A stretch of DNA of 64,000 bases, taken from assembly GCF_044227025.1 (NCBI RefSeq), contig NZ_JBGAFX010000001.1, forward strand, positions 682,001 to 746,000. Reading direction: 5' to 3'. The position numbers and the translations under genes are program-made. Below are positions 25,047-34,002 of the stretch, one piece after another (the stretch's first letter is position 1; the number at the start of each line of letters is the position of its first letter). Below the pieces are notes generated by a model. That model saw only the letters and a list, made by a program, of their open reading frames with translations, ran no database searches and was not told the origin of the DNA. Origin of the DNA: Dokdonella_A sp044227025. GTDB taxonomy: Bacteria > Pseudomonadota > Gammaproteobacteria > Xanthomonadales > Rhodanobacteraceae.

Positions 25047-25660
25047 CCCGGCGTCGGCGGCGCGGTGGTGCCGCGCTCGGGCGGTACTGCGTAGACGATG
25101 AAATCGAGCTCGACCGTGTCGGCGATGGTGCCGCGGTGCGAGCCCATGCCGAACATCGAACGGCGGATCTCGCCGTTGACGCGGATCGGGCAGTCGAATG
25201 CCGGGCGCTCGCAGGTCGAGGGCTGCAAGTCGAAGCGGACCGGCTGGCGAATGCCGCGCACGGTCAGTTCGCCGGACAGGTCGCCGCCAGCGCGCAGGCG
25301 TGCGCGCGGGAACGGTGCGGATGCGAACGTGATCTGCGGATGTGCGGAGGCGTCGAAGAACTCGTCCGACTTCACCCAGTCCTCGTAGGAGCGGCTGTTC
25401 ATGCGCACATTGGCGACGTCGATGCGGGCGTCGACGCGCAACTGGTTGCGGAACGGGTCGACACTGACACTGCCGTCGACGCGTCCGAAACGCCCGCGCA
25501 CGCCGAGCAGCCACATGACCTTCACCCTGAATCCGACTTCCGAACGCGTGGCGTCGAGTCGCACAAGCTCACCGCTCGCGGCCGGTGCGGCAAGCGCGAT
25601 CGACGTCCATGCAGCCGGCAGCAGGCAGCAGGCGGTCAGCAGCAGACGAAGGGCGGGCAC
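25043..25660 (-). CDS. YceI-family periplasmic protein
   Basis: 205 residues. A signal peptide ends near 'SIALAAPAA'. The YceI lipocalin-like fold is shown by 'LDATRSEVGFRVKVMWLLGVRGRFGRVDGSV', 'VDARIDVANVRMNSRSYEDWVKSDEFFDASAHPQITFAS' and 'GELTVRGIRQPVRFDL'. Family members bind isoprenoid-like lipids in the periplasm. It lies between sixA (13 bp upstream) and the PLD lipoprotein (4-bp overlap), suggesting a joint envelope-lipid role (inference). Confidence 0.9.
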   Translation of the reverse strand: MPALRLLLTACCLLPAAWTSIALAAPAASGELVRLDATRSEVGFRVKVMWLLGVRGRFGRVDGSVSVDPFRNQLRVDARIDVANVRMNSRSYEDWVKSDEFFDASAHPQITFASAPFPRARLRAGGDLSGELTVRGIRQPVRFDLQPSTCERPAFDCPIRVNGEIRRSMFGMGSHRGTIADTVELDFIVYAVPPERGTTAPPTPG

Positions 25661-25673
25661 GACGGCGTGCCCT

Positions 25674-26153
25674 TCACGGCCACCAGAAGTGCCGCACCTG
25701 CGCAGTGCCGGGTTCGATCGCGCCCGCGGGCAGGCTGAGCCAGGCGACCGCGCCCGGCGGCATGCCGCGGCCGGAATCGGAAGCGCCCTCGGTCAGCAGC
25801 GCGACCAGGGTCTCGAGGCCGGGGTTGTGACCGACCAGCATGACCGTGCCGGCGTCGGCATGATCGTCGAGCACGCGGATGAGGCTGGCCGGCGTCGCGT
25901 CGTAGATGCGCGGTTCGTTGCGCATGTCGGTGTAGCCGAGCGCGGCGAGCACGCGTTCGCAGGTCTCTCGCGAGCGCGCGGCCGGCGAGCACAGCACCCG
26001 CTCGGGCGCGGCCGCGTGCTGCTTCAGCCAGGCTCCGGCTGCGTCGGCCTCGGCTTCGCCGCGCACGCTGAGGGCGCGGGCGATGTCCTCCTGACCGGGG
26101 TCGGCATTCTCCGCGTGCGCGTGGCGGAGCAGGATGATCTCGCGGGTGGCCAT
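25674..26153 (-). CDS. sixA: Phosphohistidine phosphatase SixA-like
   Basis: 159 residues from the ATG at 26153, preceded by AAAGGAA. The histidine-phosphatase catalytic motif is 'LLRHAHAE' (R-H-A instead of the R-H-G of most of the superfamily, as in SixA). The second His is in 'LVGHNPGLETL'. 'LCSPAARSRETCERV' supplies the conserved Arg. SixA removes phosphate from His in phosphotransfer proteins. It is first in a three-gene operon with yceI and a PLD lipoprotein. Confidence 0.87.
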   Translation of the reverse strand: MATREIILLRHAHAENADPGQEDIARALSVRGEAEADAAGAWLKQHAAAPERVLCSPAARSRETCERVLAALGYTDMRNEPRIYDATPASLIRVLDDHADAGTVMLVGHNPGLETLVALLTEGASDSGRGMPPGAVAWLSLPAGAIEPGTAQVRHFWWP

Positions 26154-26228
26154 GGCCGTTCCTTTCGGGTCTGTGTGCCCGGATGATGCCCGAACCGGGA
26201 CCGCCATGGTCAAGCCGTGTCGCGGCAT

Positions 26229-26717
26229 TCACTGCGCGCTGGACGGGTCCCTGGCCGAATCGTGCCGGCGACCGCGGATCCCGGGCCCGCCGAGCTGGTC
26301 GGCGCCGATCGAATCGGCGCCGCTGGCGAGGCGGTCGAAGCGGGCCATCGCCTTCGCTTCGAAATCGGCTTTGCTGACCTTGCCGCTGCCGTTGGCGTCG
26401 AATCGCCGCACGAAGCGTTCCGCGCGCTTGTGGACGCGCTCGAGTGCCTGCGGCGAAGTCGCGATCTCGTCTGCGTCGATGCTGCCGTCGCGGTTGCCGT
26501 CGAGGCGCTCGAAGCGGCGATCGATCCAGGCGCGGTATTCATCGCGACCGATGCGGCCATCGTGGTTGGCATCGATCTGGTCGAACAAGCGCTGCTTCAT
26601 CTCGGCGCGCCGGTTCGCGCGCGTGTCGGCGGTGGCCGGGTCGGGCGTGGCGGCGATCGCCGACAATGCCGTGCCGATGGCGGCGGCGGCGAGCAGGGCC
26701 TGGAAATGCCTGCGCAT
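26229..26717 (-). CDS. Exported EF-hand protein
   Basis: 162 residues from the ATG at 26717, which has GGAGGAA eight bases ahead. A signal peptide ends near 'SAIAATPDPA'. Three EF-hand loops can be read: 'DANHDGRIGRDE' (about residue 48), 'DGNRDGSIDADE' (about 72) and 'DANGSGKVSKAD' (about 105), each with the 1-3-5-12 acidic pattern. A fourth degenerate loop, 'ASGADSIGADQL', may follow. A periplasmic calcium-binding protein of unknown role. Confidence 0.85.
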   Translation of the reverse strand: MRRHFQALLAAAAIGTALSAIAATPDPATADTRANRRAEMKQRLFDQIDANHDGRIGRDEYRAWIDRRFERLDGNRDGSIDADEIATSPQALERVHKRAERFVRRFDANGSGKVSKADFEAKAMARFDRLASGADSIGADQLGGPGIRGRRHDSARDPSSAQ

Positions 26718-26836
26718 GGGGATTCCTCCGTTGCGTTCGCGGCGACGTTGCCGCAAGCGGTTGAACGCATCGGACAGTCGAACGTTGACCTTTGCGCTGC
26801 AAAGACCGCGCAAAGACACGTCAAGGACGTGCCGGA

Positions 26837-27469
26837 TCAGGAGTGCTTCTTCAGCCAGCGCAGCAACTTGGCCCAGTCTTCCTGGTGCGATCGCACCTGC
26901 TCGGAGTGGTAGTCGAAGATGCTCTTGCCAAGCGCATTCGCGAGCACGTAGCCCTGCGTGTCGCGCAGTTCCGCGACCAGCGGAAACGGATACGCCTTGA
27001 TGTCCTCGACCGCCAGTTGCGAGGCATTCGTCCATGGCTTCAGGCGATTGGCGACGAGGCCGACCGCGACCTTGCCCTTCTTCACTCGCGGCAGCGCGGC
27101 GACTTCGGCGAGGAACGGCTGGGTCGCTTCGAGGTCGATCGCGGACGGCAGCACCGGCACGATCAGCACGTCGGCCTGCTCCAGCCAATCGCCGACCTCG
27201 CCGGGGCGAATGCCGGCGGCACTGTCGATGACGACGCGCTGCGCATCGGCGGGAATCTGTTTTTCCCAGTCGCGCCGCAGGCCGGATACGCCGAGCACCG
27301 CGTTCGCATGCATCGAGCGCTTCTCGCTCCAGCGCAGGGAGGATCCCTGGCGGTCGGCATCGACCAGCACGGTGTTCTTGCCTTCGACCGCGAAATGCGC
27401 GGCCAGATTGGTCGCGATCGTGCTCTTGCCCGCGCCGCCCTTCGAACTCGCCACCAGGACCTTCAGCAT
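26837..27469 (-). CDS. Orphan ParA-family ATPase
   Basis: 210 residues from the ATG at 27469 with GGAGG in front. It has the deviant Walker A 'KGGAGKST' at residues 10-17 with the signature lysine, 'NTVLVDADRQGSSLRW' (A') and 'VVIDSAAGIRPGEVGDWLEQADVLIVPV' (Walker B). The C-terminus has 'VGLVANRLKPW' and 'ELRDTQGYVLANALGKSIFDY'. No parB or plasmid gene is nearby, so this is a chromosomal orphan. Such ATPases position protein clusters or polar machinery, but the cargo is not evident. Confidence 0.85.
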   Translation of the reverse strand: MLKVLVASSKGGAGKSTIATNLAAHFAVEGKNTVLVDADRQGSSLRWSEKRSMHANAVLGVSGLRRDWEKQIPADAQRVVIDSAAGIRPGEVGDWLEQADVLIVPVLPSAIDLEATQPFLAEVAALPRVKKGKVAVGLVANRLKPWTNASQLAVEDIKAYPFPLVAELRDTQGYVLANALGKSIFDYHSEQVRSHQEDWAKLLRWLKKHS

Positions 27470-27552
27470 GAACGCCTCCGCGGGTACGCAAAGTGGCGGG
27501 CAGGTTACACCGTCATGGCGCCCGCTCAAAACGCGGGTTCGCGAGGCTCCGT

Positions 27553-29250
27553 TCAGTATCCTGCCGCTTGCCCGTCCTTGCGACCCTCCGAGGCGCCGAT
27601 GTAGACGCGATTCTTCGCGTCCCAGCCGATCGCCTGATAGCCGCCGTACGGACCATTCGCGTAGCGCACGCTGTGGCCCTTCTGCATCAGGCCGCGCACG
27701 GTGTCGTACGGGAACCCGGATTCGAGATCGACGAAGCCGCCGTCCGTCATCGGCTCGGCCTGGCCTTCGGGCGAGGTCGAGCCTTCGTGCTGGATGCGCG
27801 GCGCGTCGCCGGCCTCCTGCACGTTCATGTGGAAGTCGATCAGGTTCTGCACGATCTCGACGTGGCCTTGCGGCTGCATGTCGCCGCCCATCACGCCGAA
27901 GCTCAGCCACGGCGCGCCGTCCTTCGTGATGAACGCGGGGATGATCGTGTGGAACGGGCGCTTGCCGGGCGCGTACGTGTTCGCGTGGCCTTCCTTCAGC
28001 ACGAACAGTTCGCCGCGATCCTGCAGGATGAAACCGAGCCCCGGCGGCGACATGCCCGAGCCCATGCCGCGGTAGTTCGACTGGATCAGCGAGACCATGT
28101 TGCCCCAGCGATCCGCGGTGGTCATGTAGATCGTGTCGCCGTCGAGCTTGTGCGTGCCGGGTTCCACCGCCTTCATCGCGCGATCGGGCGAGATCAGCTT
28201 GCGCCGCTCGGCCGCGTATTCCTTCGACACGAGCCAGTCGACGGGCGCCTGCGCGAACGCGGGATCCGCGTAGAACTTCGCGCGGTCCTCGAACGCGAGC
28301 TTCTTCGCCTCGACGAACAGGTGCACGTGCTCGGTGCTGCCGAACGGGATCTTCGAGAAGTCGTAGCCCTCGAGGATGTTGAGCATCTGCAGCGCGGCGA
28401 GGCCCTGGCCGTTCGGCGGCAGCTCCCACACGTCATAGCCGCGATAGTTCGTCGACACGGGTTCGACCCACTCGCCCTGGTGTGCCGCGAGGTCGTCGTA
28501 GGAAAGGAAGCCGCCCTGCGCCTTCATGTAGTCGGCGATCGTGCGCGCGATCGCGCCCTTGTAGAACGCGTCGCGACCGCCATTCGCGATTGCCTCGAGC
28601 GTGTGCGCGAGGTTCGGGTTCTTCCAGATCTCGCCTTTCGCGGGCGCCTTGCCTTGATGCGTGAACTGTTCGGTGAAGCCCGCGAACGTCGACAGGCGCG
28701 GTACCGACAGCGTCCAGTAGTAGGCGATCAGTTCCGTCACCGGGAAGCCTTCGCGCGCGTACCCGATCGCCGGCGCGAGCACGTCCTTCATCGACAGCTT
28801 GCCGAAGCGCTCGTGCAGCGCGAACCAGCCATCGACGCAGCCGGGCACGTTGACCGGCAGTGGGCCGAGCGGCGGGATCGCCTTGTAGTCGTGCTCCGCG
28901 AACCATTGCAGCGTGAGCGACTTCGGCGAGCGGCCGGAGCCGTTGTAGCCGTAGAGCTTCTTCGTCTTCGCATCCCATACGATCGCAAACAGGTCGCCGC
29001 CGACGCCGTTCGATACCGGCTCCATCAAGCCGAGAGCCGCGTTCGCGGCGATCGCCGCATCGACCGCGGTGCCGCCCTTCTTCAGTACGTCGAGGCCGAC
29101 CTGGGTCGCGAGCGGATGCGAGGTCGCGACGATGCCGTGCTGAGCGATGACTTCCGAGCGCGTCGCGAACGCCGCGCCGGTGATGCGGTCGCCGGCTGCG
29201 GCGGTGGTGGCGAGCGTGGTGATGAAAAGCGCGAGTGCGATGCGATGCAT
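27553..29250 (-). CDS. ggt: Gamma-glutamyltransferase, periplasmic
   Basis: 565 residues from the ATG at 29250. A signal peptide ends near 'ATTAAAGD'. N-terminal family blocks include 'GIVATSHPLATQVGLDVLKKGGTAVDAAIAANAALG' and 'GVGGDLFAIVWDAKT'. The autocatalytic Thr is expected at the start of 'TIYMTTADRWGNMVSLIQS', within 'LDGDTIY'. Substrate-region 'GSGMSPPGLGFILQDRG' is of the GGT type. The proenzyme is cut at that Thr into two subunits. It cleaves or transfers gamma-glutamyl groups from glutathione. Divergent from a putative oxygenase gene. Confidence 0.9.
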   Translation of the reverse strand: MHRIALALFITTLATTAAAGDRITGAAFATRSEVIAQHGIVATSHPLATQVGLDVLKKGGTAVDAAIAANAALGLMEPVSNGVGGDLFAIVWDAKTKKLYGYNGSGRSPKSLTLQWFAEHDYKAIPPLGPLPVNVPGCVDGWFALHERFGKLSMKDVLAPAIGYAREGFPVTELIAYYWTLSVPRLSTFAGFTEQFTHQGKAPAKGEIWKNPNLAHTLEAIANGGRDAFYKGAIARTIADYMKAQGGFLSYDDLAAHQGEWVEPVSTNYRGYDVWELPPNGQGLAALQMLNILEGYDFSKIPFGSTEHVHLFVEAKKLAFEDRAKFYADPAFAQAPVDWLVSKEYAAERRKLISPDRAMKAVEPGTHKLDGDTIYMTTADRWGNMVSLIQSNYRGMGSGMSPPGLGFILQDRGELFVLKEGHANTYAPGKRPFHTIIPAFITKDGAPWLSFGVMGGDMQPQGHVEIVQNLIDFHMNVQEAGDAPRIQHEGSTSPEGQAEPMTDGGFVDLESGFPYDTVRGLMQKGHSVRYANGPYGGYQAIGWDAKNRVYIGASEGRKDGQAAGY

Positions 29251-29407
29251 GCGAGGTCCCCCTTGGCTCGGAAGCGCCGAGCATACGCCGCTCCTCGCGG
29301 CGCGGATGCAAGGACGTGCAAGCGCGGCGCAACGCCGCAGGTCGCCTGCTCGGCAGTTGCGCCCCGAGCAAGCATAATCAGCCACTCACGAACCCGAAGC
29401 GCCGCCC

Positions 29408-30100
29408 ATGAAGATCTTCCCGATGTTCGCGGTCCCGTTCATGCAGACGGAACTGCCCGATTGCGCGGCGCTCAACCGCGAATTGCACGCGTTGTTCCTG
29501 CAGCGCGAGGGCGAGCCGTGGCGCAACCCGAAGCCGAGCATGTCCATCCTCCCGGGGTTGTTCGAGAGCCGCTTCGACCTGTTCTCGTGGCCGGACGCAT
29601 GCGTGCAGGAGCTGCACGATTTCTGCATGGGTACGCTGTTGCGCACCGTCGCCGAACTCAACGCCTATTCGATCGACGACATGCGCCAGCTCGAGATGCA
29701 GAACCATGCCTGGTTCCACATCACCAGGCGGGGCGGGCGGTTCGGCTCGCACAACCATCCGCTCGCGTCGTGGTCGGGCGTGTATTGCGTGAGCGCGGGT
29801 CGCAGCGATGCCGGGCAGGCCGACTCCGGTGACCTGCATTTCCACAACCCGCACCAGCACGCGAACATGTTCAACGACCCCGGCAACTGCCGGCTGAATC
29901 CGTTGTATTCGCTCGAGGGACGCAGCTTCTCGCTCGTTCCGGGCCAGCTCGTGCTGTTCCCGTCGTGGGTGTTCCACGAGGTGCTGCCGTTCCACGGCGA
30001 GGGCGAGCGCGTAACGGTCGCGTTCAACTGCTGGTTCCGCCCGCGCGGCGTGGCGCAGGCGCGTCAGGGCGGCATGCCGCTGCCGCCGCCGTGGGGGTGA
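29408..30100 (+). CDS. Putative 2OG-Fe(II) oxygenase (TIGR02466-like)
   Basis: 230 residues. The sequence 'FGSHNHPLASWSGVYCVS' supplies the first facial-triad His, 'LHFHNPHQHA' lies in the middle, and 'VLFPSWVFHEVLPFHGEGERVTVAFN' supplies the distal His and the Arg that binds 2-oxoglutarate. This ordering is characteristic of a small family of putative 2-oxoglutarate-dependent dioxygenases. The start MKIFPMF fits ('F-P-x-F-x-x-P-F' opening). The substrate is unknown. It converges with speE, whose stop lies 8 bp away. Confidence 0.8.
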   Translation: MKIFPMFAVPFMQTELPDCAALNRELHALFLQREGEPWRNPKPSMSILPGLFESRFDLFSWPDACVQELHDFCMGTLLRTVAELNAYSIDDMRQLEMQNHAWFHITRRGGRFGSHNHPLASWSGVYCVSAGRSDAGQADSGDLHFHNPHQHANMFNDPGNCRLNPLYSLEGRSFSLVPGQLVLFPSWVFHEVLPFHGEGERVTVAFNCWFRPRGVAQARQGGMPLPPPWG

Positions 30101-30107
30101 CGCGCGG

Positions 30108-30983
30108 TTACTGTTCGCCGAGCGCGTCGCGCATGAACTCCGGCAGCGCCAGCGCGGCCTTGTGCATGTCGACGTTGTAGTAACGCGTGTCGAACTGCTT
30201 GGTCGACGCACCGCGCTCGCGGAAGCCGCTGAGGTCGGCGCCTTTGCGCGCCATCGTGCAGCTCCACCAGCCGGTCGGATACAGCGGCTGCGGGAAGGTC
30301 AGCGTCTTGACCGACTGGAAGTCGGCAACGCGCATCGCGCTGCGCATCGTCTTGATCAGGTCGAGATGCACCAGTGGCGACTCGCTCTGCTGCACGAGGA
30401 TGCCGCTCGGGCGCAGCGCGCGCCAGCAGCTCGCGTAGAAGTCCGCATTGAACAGGCCTTCGGCCGGGCCGACCGGATCGGTCGAATCGACGATGACGAG
30501 GTCGATCGACTCGGGTTCCTGCTCGGCCATGTACTTGATGCCGTCGATGAACAGCAGCTCCGCGCGCGGATCCTTGTTCGACTCGCACAGCTCCGGGAAA
30601 TACTGCTCCGCCAGGCGCGTCACGCGCTCGTCGATCTCGACCTGCACGGCGTGCTCGACTTCCTCGTGCTTGAGCACTTCGCGCAGCGTGCCGCAGTCGC
30701 CGCCGCCGATGATCACGACGCGCTTGGCGCGCGCGTGGGTGAACAGCGCCGGGTGCGACATCATCTCGTGGTAGAGGAAATTGTCGCGCGTGGACACCAT
30801 CGTGCAGCCGTCGATCACCATCAGCTTGCCCCAGTCGGTGGTGTCGTAGATCTCGATCGACTGGAACGGTGACTGTTCGGCGTGCAGGCGCTCCTTCACG
30901 CGCAGTCCGAAAGACGAGCCGGAGCGGCCGTGCTGTTCGGTGAACCAGTTCTGCGAGGTGGCGTTCGGCGTGGACGCGGACAT
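30108..30983 (-). CDS. speE: Spermidine synthase
   Basis: 291 residues from the ATG at 30983, with AGGA ahead. Conserved blocks are 'QSIEIYDTTDWGKLMVIDG', the nucleotide-binding 'VVIIGGGDCGTLREVLKH', 'VQVEIDERVTRLAEQYFPEL' and the catalytic 'DLVIVDSTDPVGPAEGLF'. The G-G-G-D-C-G-T (instead of G-G-G-D-G-G) is a variant near the decarboxylated-SAM site. It transfers aminopropyl from decarboxylated SAM to putrescine. It is divergent from speA, which starts the agmatine route to putrescine. Confidence 0.93.
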   Translation of the reverse strand: MSASTPNATSQNWFTEQHGRSGSSFGLRVKERLHAEQSPFQSIEIYDTTDWGKLMVIDGCTMVSTRDNFLYHEMMSHPALFTHARAKRVVIIGGGDCGTLREVLKHEEVEHAVQVEIDERVTRLAEQYFPELCESNKDPRAELLFIDGIKYMAEQEPESIDLVIVDSTDPVGPAEGLFNADFYASCWRALRPSGILVQQSESPLVHLDLIKTMRSAMRVADFQSVKTLTFPQPLYPTGWWSCTMARKGADLSGFRERGASTKQFDTRYYNVDMHKAALALPEFMRDALGEQ

Positions 30984-31017
30984 CGGTGCTTCCTGCTGGT
31001 GAGGATTCGGAACCCGG

Positions 31018-31033
31018 GCGACCCCGGGGTCGC
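31018..31033. repeat. 16-bp perfect palindrome between speE and speA
   Basis: GCGACCCCGGGGTCGC is a perfect inverted repeat without loop, 35 bp upstream of the speE ATG and about 75 bp upstream of speA. It could be an operator for a dimeric regulator of polyamine synthesis, or a chance GC-rich palindrome. Confidence 0.45.
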
Positions 31034-31105
31034 GGATTGTAGCCGGTCCGCGCGGAGGCGACACACGCCGATCGCAACAGCTCGTTACACTATGAGGATT
31101 GGACG

Positions 31106-33007
31106 TTGTCGATGGAGCACCTGGTGAACAAGCAGCGCTGGACCACCGACGAGGCCCGCCATGCCTGGGCGGTGCCGCATTGGAGCGAGGGGTATTTCGA
31201 CGTCGGCGACGGCGGCGACCTGCGGGTGCGTCCGCGTCGCGGCGACGGCCCGTCGCTGTCGTTGCCGGCAATCGTCGACGCGGCGTGCGCGCTGGGTTCG
31301 CGCCTGCCGCTGCTGGTGCGCTTCGCCGACATCCTGCAGGACCGCCGCGCGCGCCTGCAGGCCGCGTTCGCCAAGGCGATGGGCGACTGGGACTACGCCG
31401 GTGGCTACACCCTGATCTACCCGATCAAGGTCAACCAGCAGAACAACGTCGCCGGCGAACTCGCCGGCAATGCCGCGCCGGGCTTCGGCCTCGAAGCGGG
31501 TTCCAAGCCGGAACTGATGGCGGTGCTCGCGCTCGCGCGGCGCGGCAGCACGGTGATCTGCAACGGCTACAAGGATCGCGAGTACATCCGCCTCGCGCTG
31601 ATCGGGCGCAAGCTCGGCCTCGACATCTTCATCGTGATCGAGAAGCCGTCCGAGCTGCGCTACGTGATCGAGGAAGCAGCGGCGCTCGGCGTCGAGCCGC
31701 TGCTTGGCGTGCGCATGCGCCTCAAAAGCCTCGGCGCGGGCAAGTGGCAGAACTCCGGCGGCGACAAGGCGAAGTTCGGCCTCACGCCGCGCCAGCTGCT
31801 GACCCTGCTCGACGAGCTGAAGGCGGCGAACCTGTCGCACACGCTCAAGCTGCTGCATTTCCACATGGGCTCGCAGATGTCGAACGTCCGCGACATCGCG
31901 ACCGGCATGCGCGAGGCAGTGCGTTATTTCGTCGAGTTGTCGCGCATGGGTCTGCCGATCACCCACATGGATGTCGGCGGTGGCCTCGGCGTCGACTACG
32001 AAGGCACGCGCTCGCGTTCGGATTGCTCGATCAACTACGGCCTCGACGAATACGCTTCGGCGATCGTCGGTGCGCTCGCGGAAGCCTGCAACGCGAACGG
32101 CCTGAATGCGCCGCACGTGCTGACCGAATCCGGGCGTGCGTTGACCGCGCACCACGCGGTGCTGGTCGTCAACGTCAGCGAGATCGAGGAGGCGCCGCTC
32201 GGCGCGATCCCGCCGCCGCGCGCGGACGAGCCGGCGGTGCTGCGTCGTTTGCGCGACGTGTGGGCGGAGATCGACCAGACGCCGCCGACCGAGCTCTACC
32301 ATGAAGCGCAGTATCAGCTCGCCGAAGGCTATTCGCTGTACGCGCTCGGCCAGCTGTCGCTGCAGGACCGCGCGCGCCTCGACGATTTCTACTACGCGAT
32401 CGTCAACGCGGTGCGTTCGCGCCTCAAGCCGGACGAGCGTACCCACCGCCAGGTGCTCGACGATCTCGCCCAGACCCTGGTCGACAAGTATTTCGTGAAT
32501 TTCTCGGTGTTCGAGTCCGCGCCCGACATCTGGGCGATCGACCAGGTGTTCCCGATCGTGCCGATCTCGCGCCTCGATGAGGCGCCGGATCGGCGCGGCG
32601 TGATCGCGGACCTCACCTGCGATTCGGACGGGCGCATCGACCATTACGTCGAGGCCGATGGCGTCGACGTCAGCCTGCCGCTGCACATGCCGCGCGCGGG
32701 AGAATCGTACCGCCTCGGCGTGTTCATGGTCGGCGCGTACCAGGAGACGCTCGGCGACATCCACAACCTGTTCGGCGACACCGATGCGGTCAGCGTCAAG
32801 CTGACCGCGGACGGCTATGCATTCAGCCATCGCCGGCGCGGCGACAGCACCGACCTCATGCTCGACTACGTCGGTTACGACCTCGCCGCGTTGCGCGCCG
32901 CGTATCGCGACAAGATCGTCGCCGCCGGGATCGGTTCCGACGAGGCGCCGCGCCTCGAAGCCGCGCTCGAACATGGCCTCACGGGTTACACGTACCTGGC
33001 GGAGTAG
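31106..33007 (+). CDS. speA: Biosynthetic arginine decarboxylase
   Basis: 633 residues, the usual SpeA length. The PLP lysine is in 'TLIYPIKVNQQNNVAGEL', followed by 'GFGLEAGSKPELMAVLAL', 'LLHFHMGSQMSN' and 'MDVGGGLGVDYEGT'. The C-terminal active-site region includes 'SVFESAPDIWAIDQVFPIVPI' and 'VFMVGAYQETLGDIHNLFGD'. It converts arginine to agmatine. TTG at 31106 has GAGGA at seven bases; the ATG at 31112 is an alternative with 13-base spacing. It is divergent from speE, so both polyamine steps share one intergenic region. Confidence 0.93.
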   Translation: MSMEHLVNKQRWTTDEARHAWAVPHWSEGYFDVGDGGDLRVRPRRGDGPSLSLPAIVDAACALGSRLPLLVRFADILQDRRARLQAAFAKAMGDWDYAGGYTLIYPIKVNQQNNVAGELAGNAAPGFGLEAGSKPELMAVLALARRGSTVICNGYKDREYIRLALIGRKLGLDIFIVIEKPSELRYVIEEAAALGVEPLLGVRMRLKSLGAGKWQNSGGDKAKFGLTPRQLLTLLDELKAANLSHTLKLLHFHMGSQMSNVRDIATGMREAVRYFVELSRMGLPITHMDVGGGLGVDYEGTRSRSDCSINYGLDEYASAIVGALAEACNANGLNAPHVLTESGRALTAHHAVLVVNVSEIEEAPLGAIPPPRADEPAVLRRLRDVWAEIDQTPPTELYHEAQYQLAEGYSLYALGQLSLQDRARLDDFYYAIVNAVRSRLKPDERTHRQVLDDLAQTLVDKYFVNFSVFESAPDIWAIDQVFPIVPISRLDEAPDRRGVIADLTCDSDGRIDHYVEADGVDVSLPLHMPRAGESYRLGVFMVGAYQETLGDIHNLFGDTDAVSVKLTADGYAFSHRRRGDSTDLMLDYVGYDLAALRAAYRDKIVAAGIGSDEAPRLEAALEHGLTGYTYLAE

Positions 33008-33093
33008 GCGGCATACGGCCAGACCCTGACGCATGGAGCGCCGTGTGCTCCGTGCTTCGATCTTCCAGTACCAGCGTTCCGGAGAAGCATGCG

Positions 33094-33960
33094 ATGAATG
33101 AAATCAGGGCCGGTTTCGTCGGCCTCGGCGCGATGGGCTTGCCGATGGCCGGCCATCTCGCGCGCGCCGGTCTGCTTGCGGCGGTGTGGAACCGCTCGCA
33201 CGACAAGGCCGTCGCGGCGGGGCGTGAGCTCTCCGTGGCGGCACCAGCAGACATCGTCGAACTGGTGCGATCCTGCAACGTGATCGCACTGTGCGTGCCG
33301 GCCGACGCGGATGTGCTCGAACTCGCGCGCACGATCGCGACGCATGCGCCGTCCGGGATGGTCGTGATCGATCATTCGACCGTGTCGTCGGTGACAGCGA
33401 AGGACGCGCACGCGATCCTCTCCGCGCACGGCTGCGCGTTCATCGACGCGCCGGTTTCGGGTGGCGTCGAAGGCGCGAAGAACGGCAAGCTGTCAGTGAT
33501 GGTCGGCGGCGACGCGCGGGCGCTCGAGCGCGCGCGGCCAGTGCTCGACTGCTATGCGGCGAAGGTGAGCCACATGGGCGATGTCGGCGCCGGCCAGAAC
33601 ACCAAGGCGGTCAACCAGGTGCTCGTCGCCGGCATCGCGCAGGCCGTGTGCGAAGGTCTGGCGCTGTCCGAAAAACTGGGCCTCGATCCCGAGCGCCTGC
33701 TGCCCACGCTCGGCGCCGGCGCGGCCGGCAACTGGTTCCTCGACAAGCGCGGCGCGACCATGCTGCGCGACGAGTTCAAGGTCGGCTTCAAGCTCGCCCT
33801 GCTGCACAAGGACCTGAAGATCGTGCGCCAGCTCGCGCTCGACGCCGGCACCGATCGGTCGGTGATCGAGAAATCGCTCGCGGACTACGCCGTGCTGCTT
33901 GCGCAGGGGCATGGCGACGAGGACATCTCTGCTTTGATCCGTCTTAAGCGTCCGCGTTGA
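33094..33960 (+). CDS. Beta-hydroxyacid dehydrogenase family (NAD(P)-dependent)
   Basis: 288 residues from the ATG at 33094 (GGAG ten bases ahead). The Rossmann motif is 'AGFVGLGAMGLPMAGHLARAG'. The substrate-binding signature 'FIDAPVSGGVEGAKNGKLSVMVGG' and the catalytic Lys in 'GAGQNTKAVNQVL' are intact. The family covers 3-hydroxyisobutyrate dehydrogenase, tartronate semialdehyde reductase and glyoxylate/succinic semialdehyde reductases; the exact substrate cannot be fixed. Single gene downstream of speA; a hairpin terminator follows the stop. Confidence 0.88.
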   Translation: MNEIRAGFVGLGAMGLPMAGHLARAGLLAAVWNRSHDKAVAAGRELSVAAPADIVELVRSCNVIALCVPADADVLELARTIATHAPSGMVVIDHSTVSSVTAKDAHAILSAHGCAFIDAPVSGGVEGAKNGKLSVMVGGDARALERARPVLDCYAAKVSHMGDVGAGQNTKAVNQVLVAGIAQAVCEGLALSEKLGLDPERLLPTLGAGAAGNWFLDKRGATMLRDEFKVGFKLALLHKDLKIVRQLALDAGTDRSVIEKSLADYAVLLAQGHGDEDISALIRLKRPR

Positions 33961-33964
33961 ACAG

Positions 33965-33988
33965 CGGATGGCGGCACGCCGCCATCCG
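33965..33988. terminator. Strong hairpin between convergent genes
   Basis: CGGATGGCGGC-AC-GCCGCCATCCG is an 11-bp perfect inverted repeat starting 5 bp after the dehydrogenase stop and 15 bp past the stop of the convergent PQQ-like gene. No T-run is present on either side. Confidence 0.6.
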
Positions 33989-34002
33989 TGCTGTGCGTGC
34001 TG

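Noticed and set aside
26837..28429. A 530-codon frame covering the ParA gene and part of gamma-glutamyltransferase
   Set aside because: Only the last 210 codons (ParA) are meaningful. The upstream part is the wrong frame of ggt, and ParA has its own ATG with a good ribosome-binding site at 27469.
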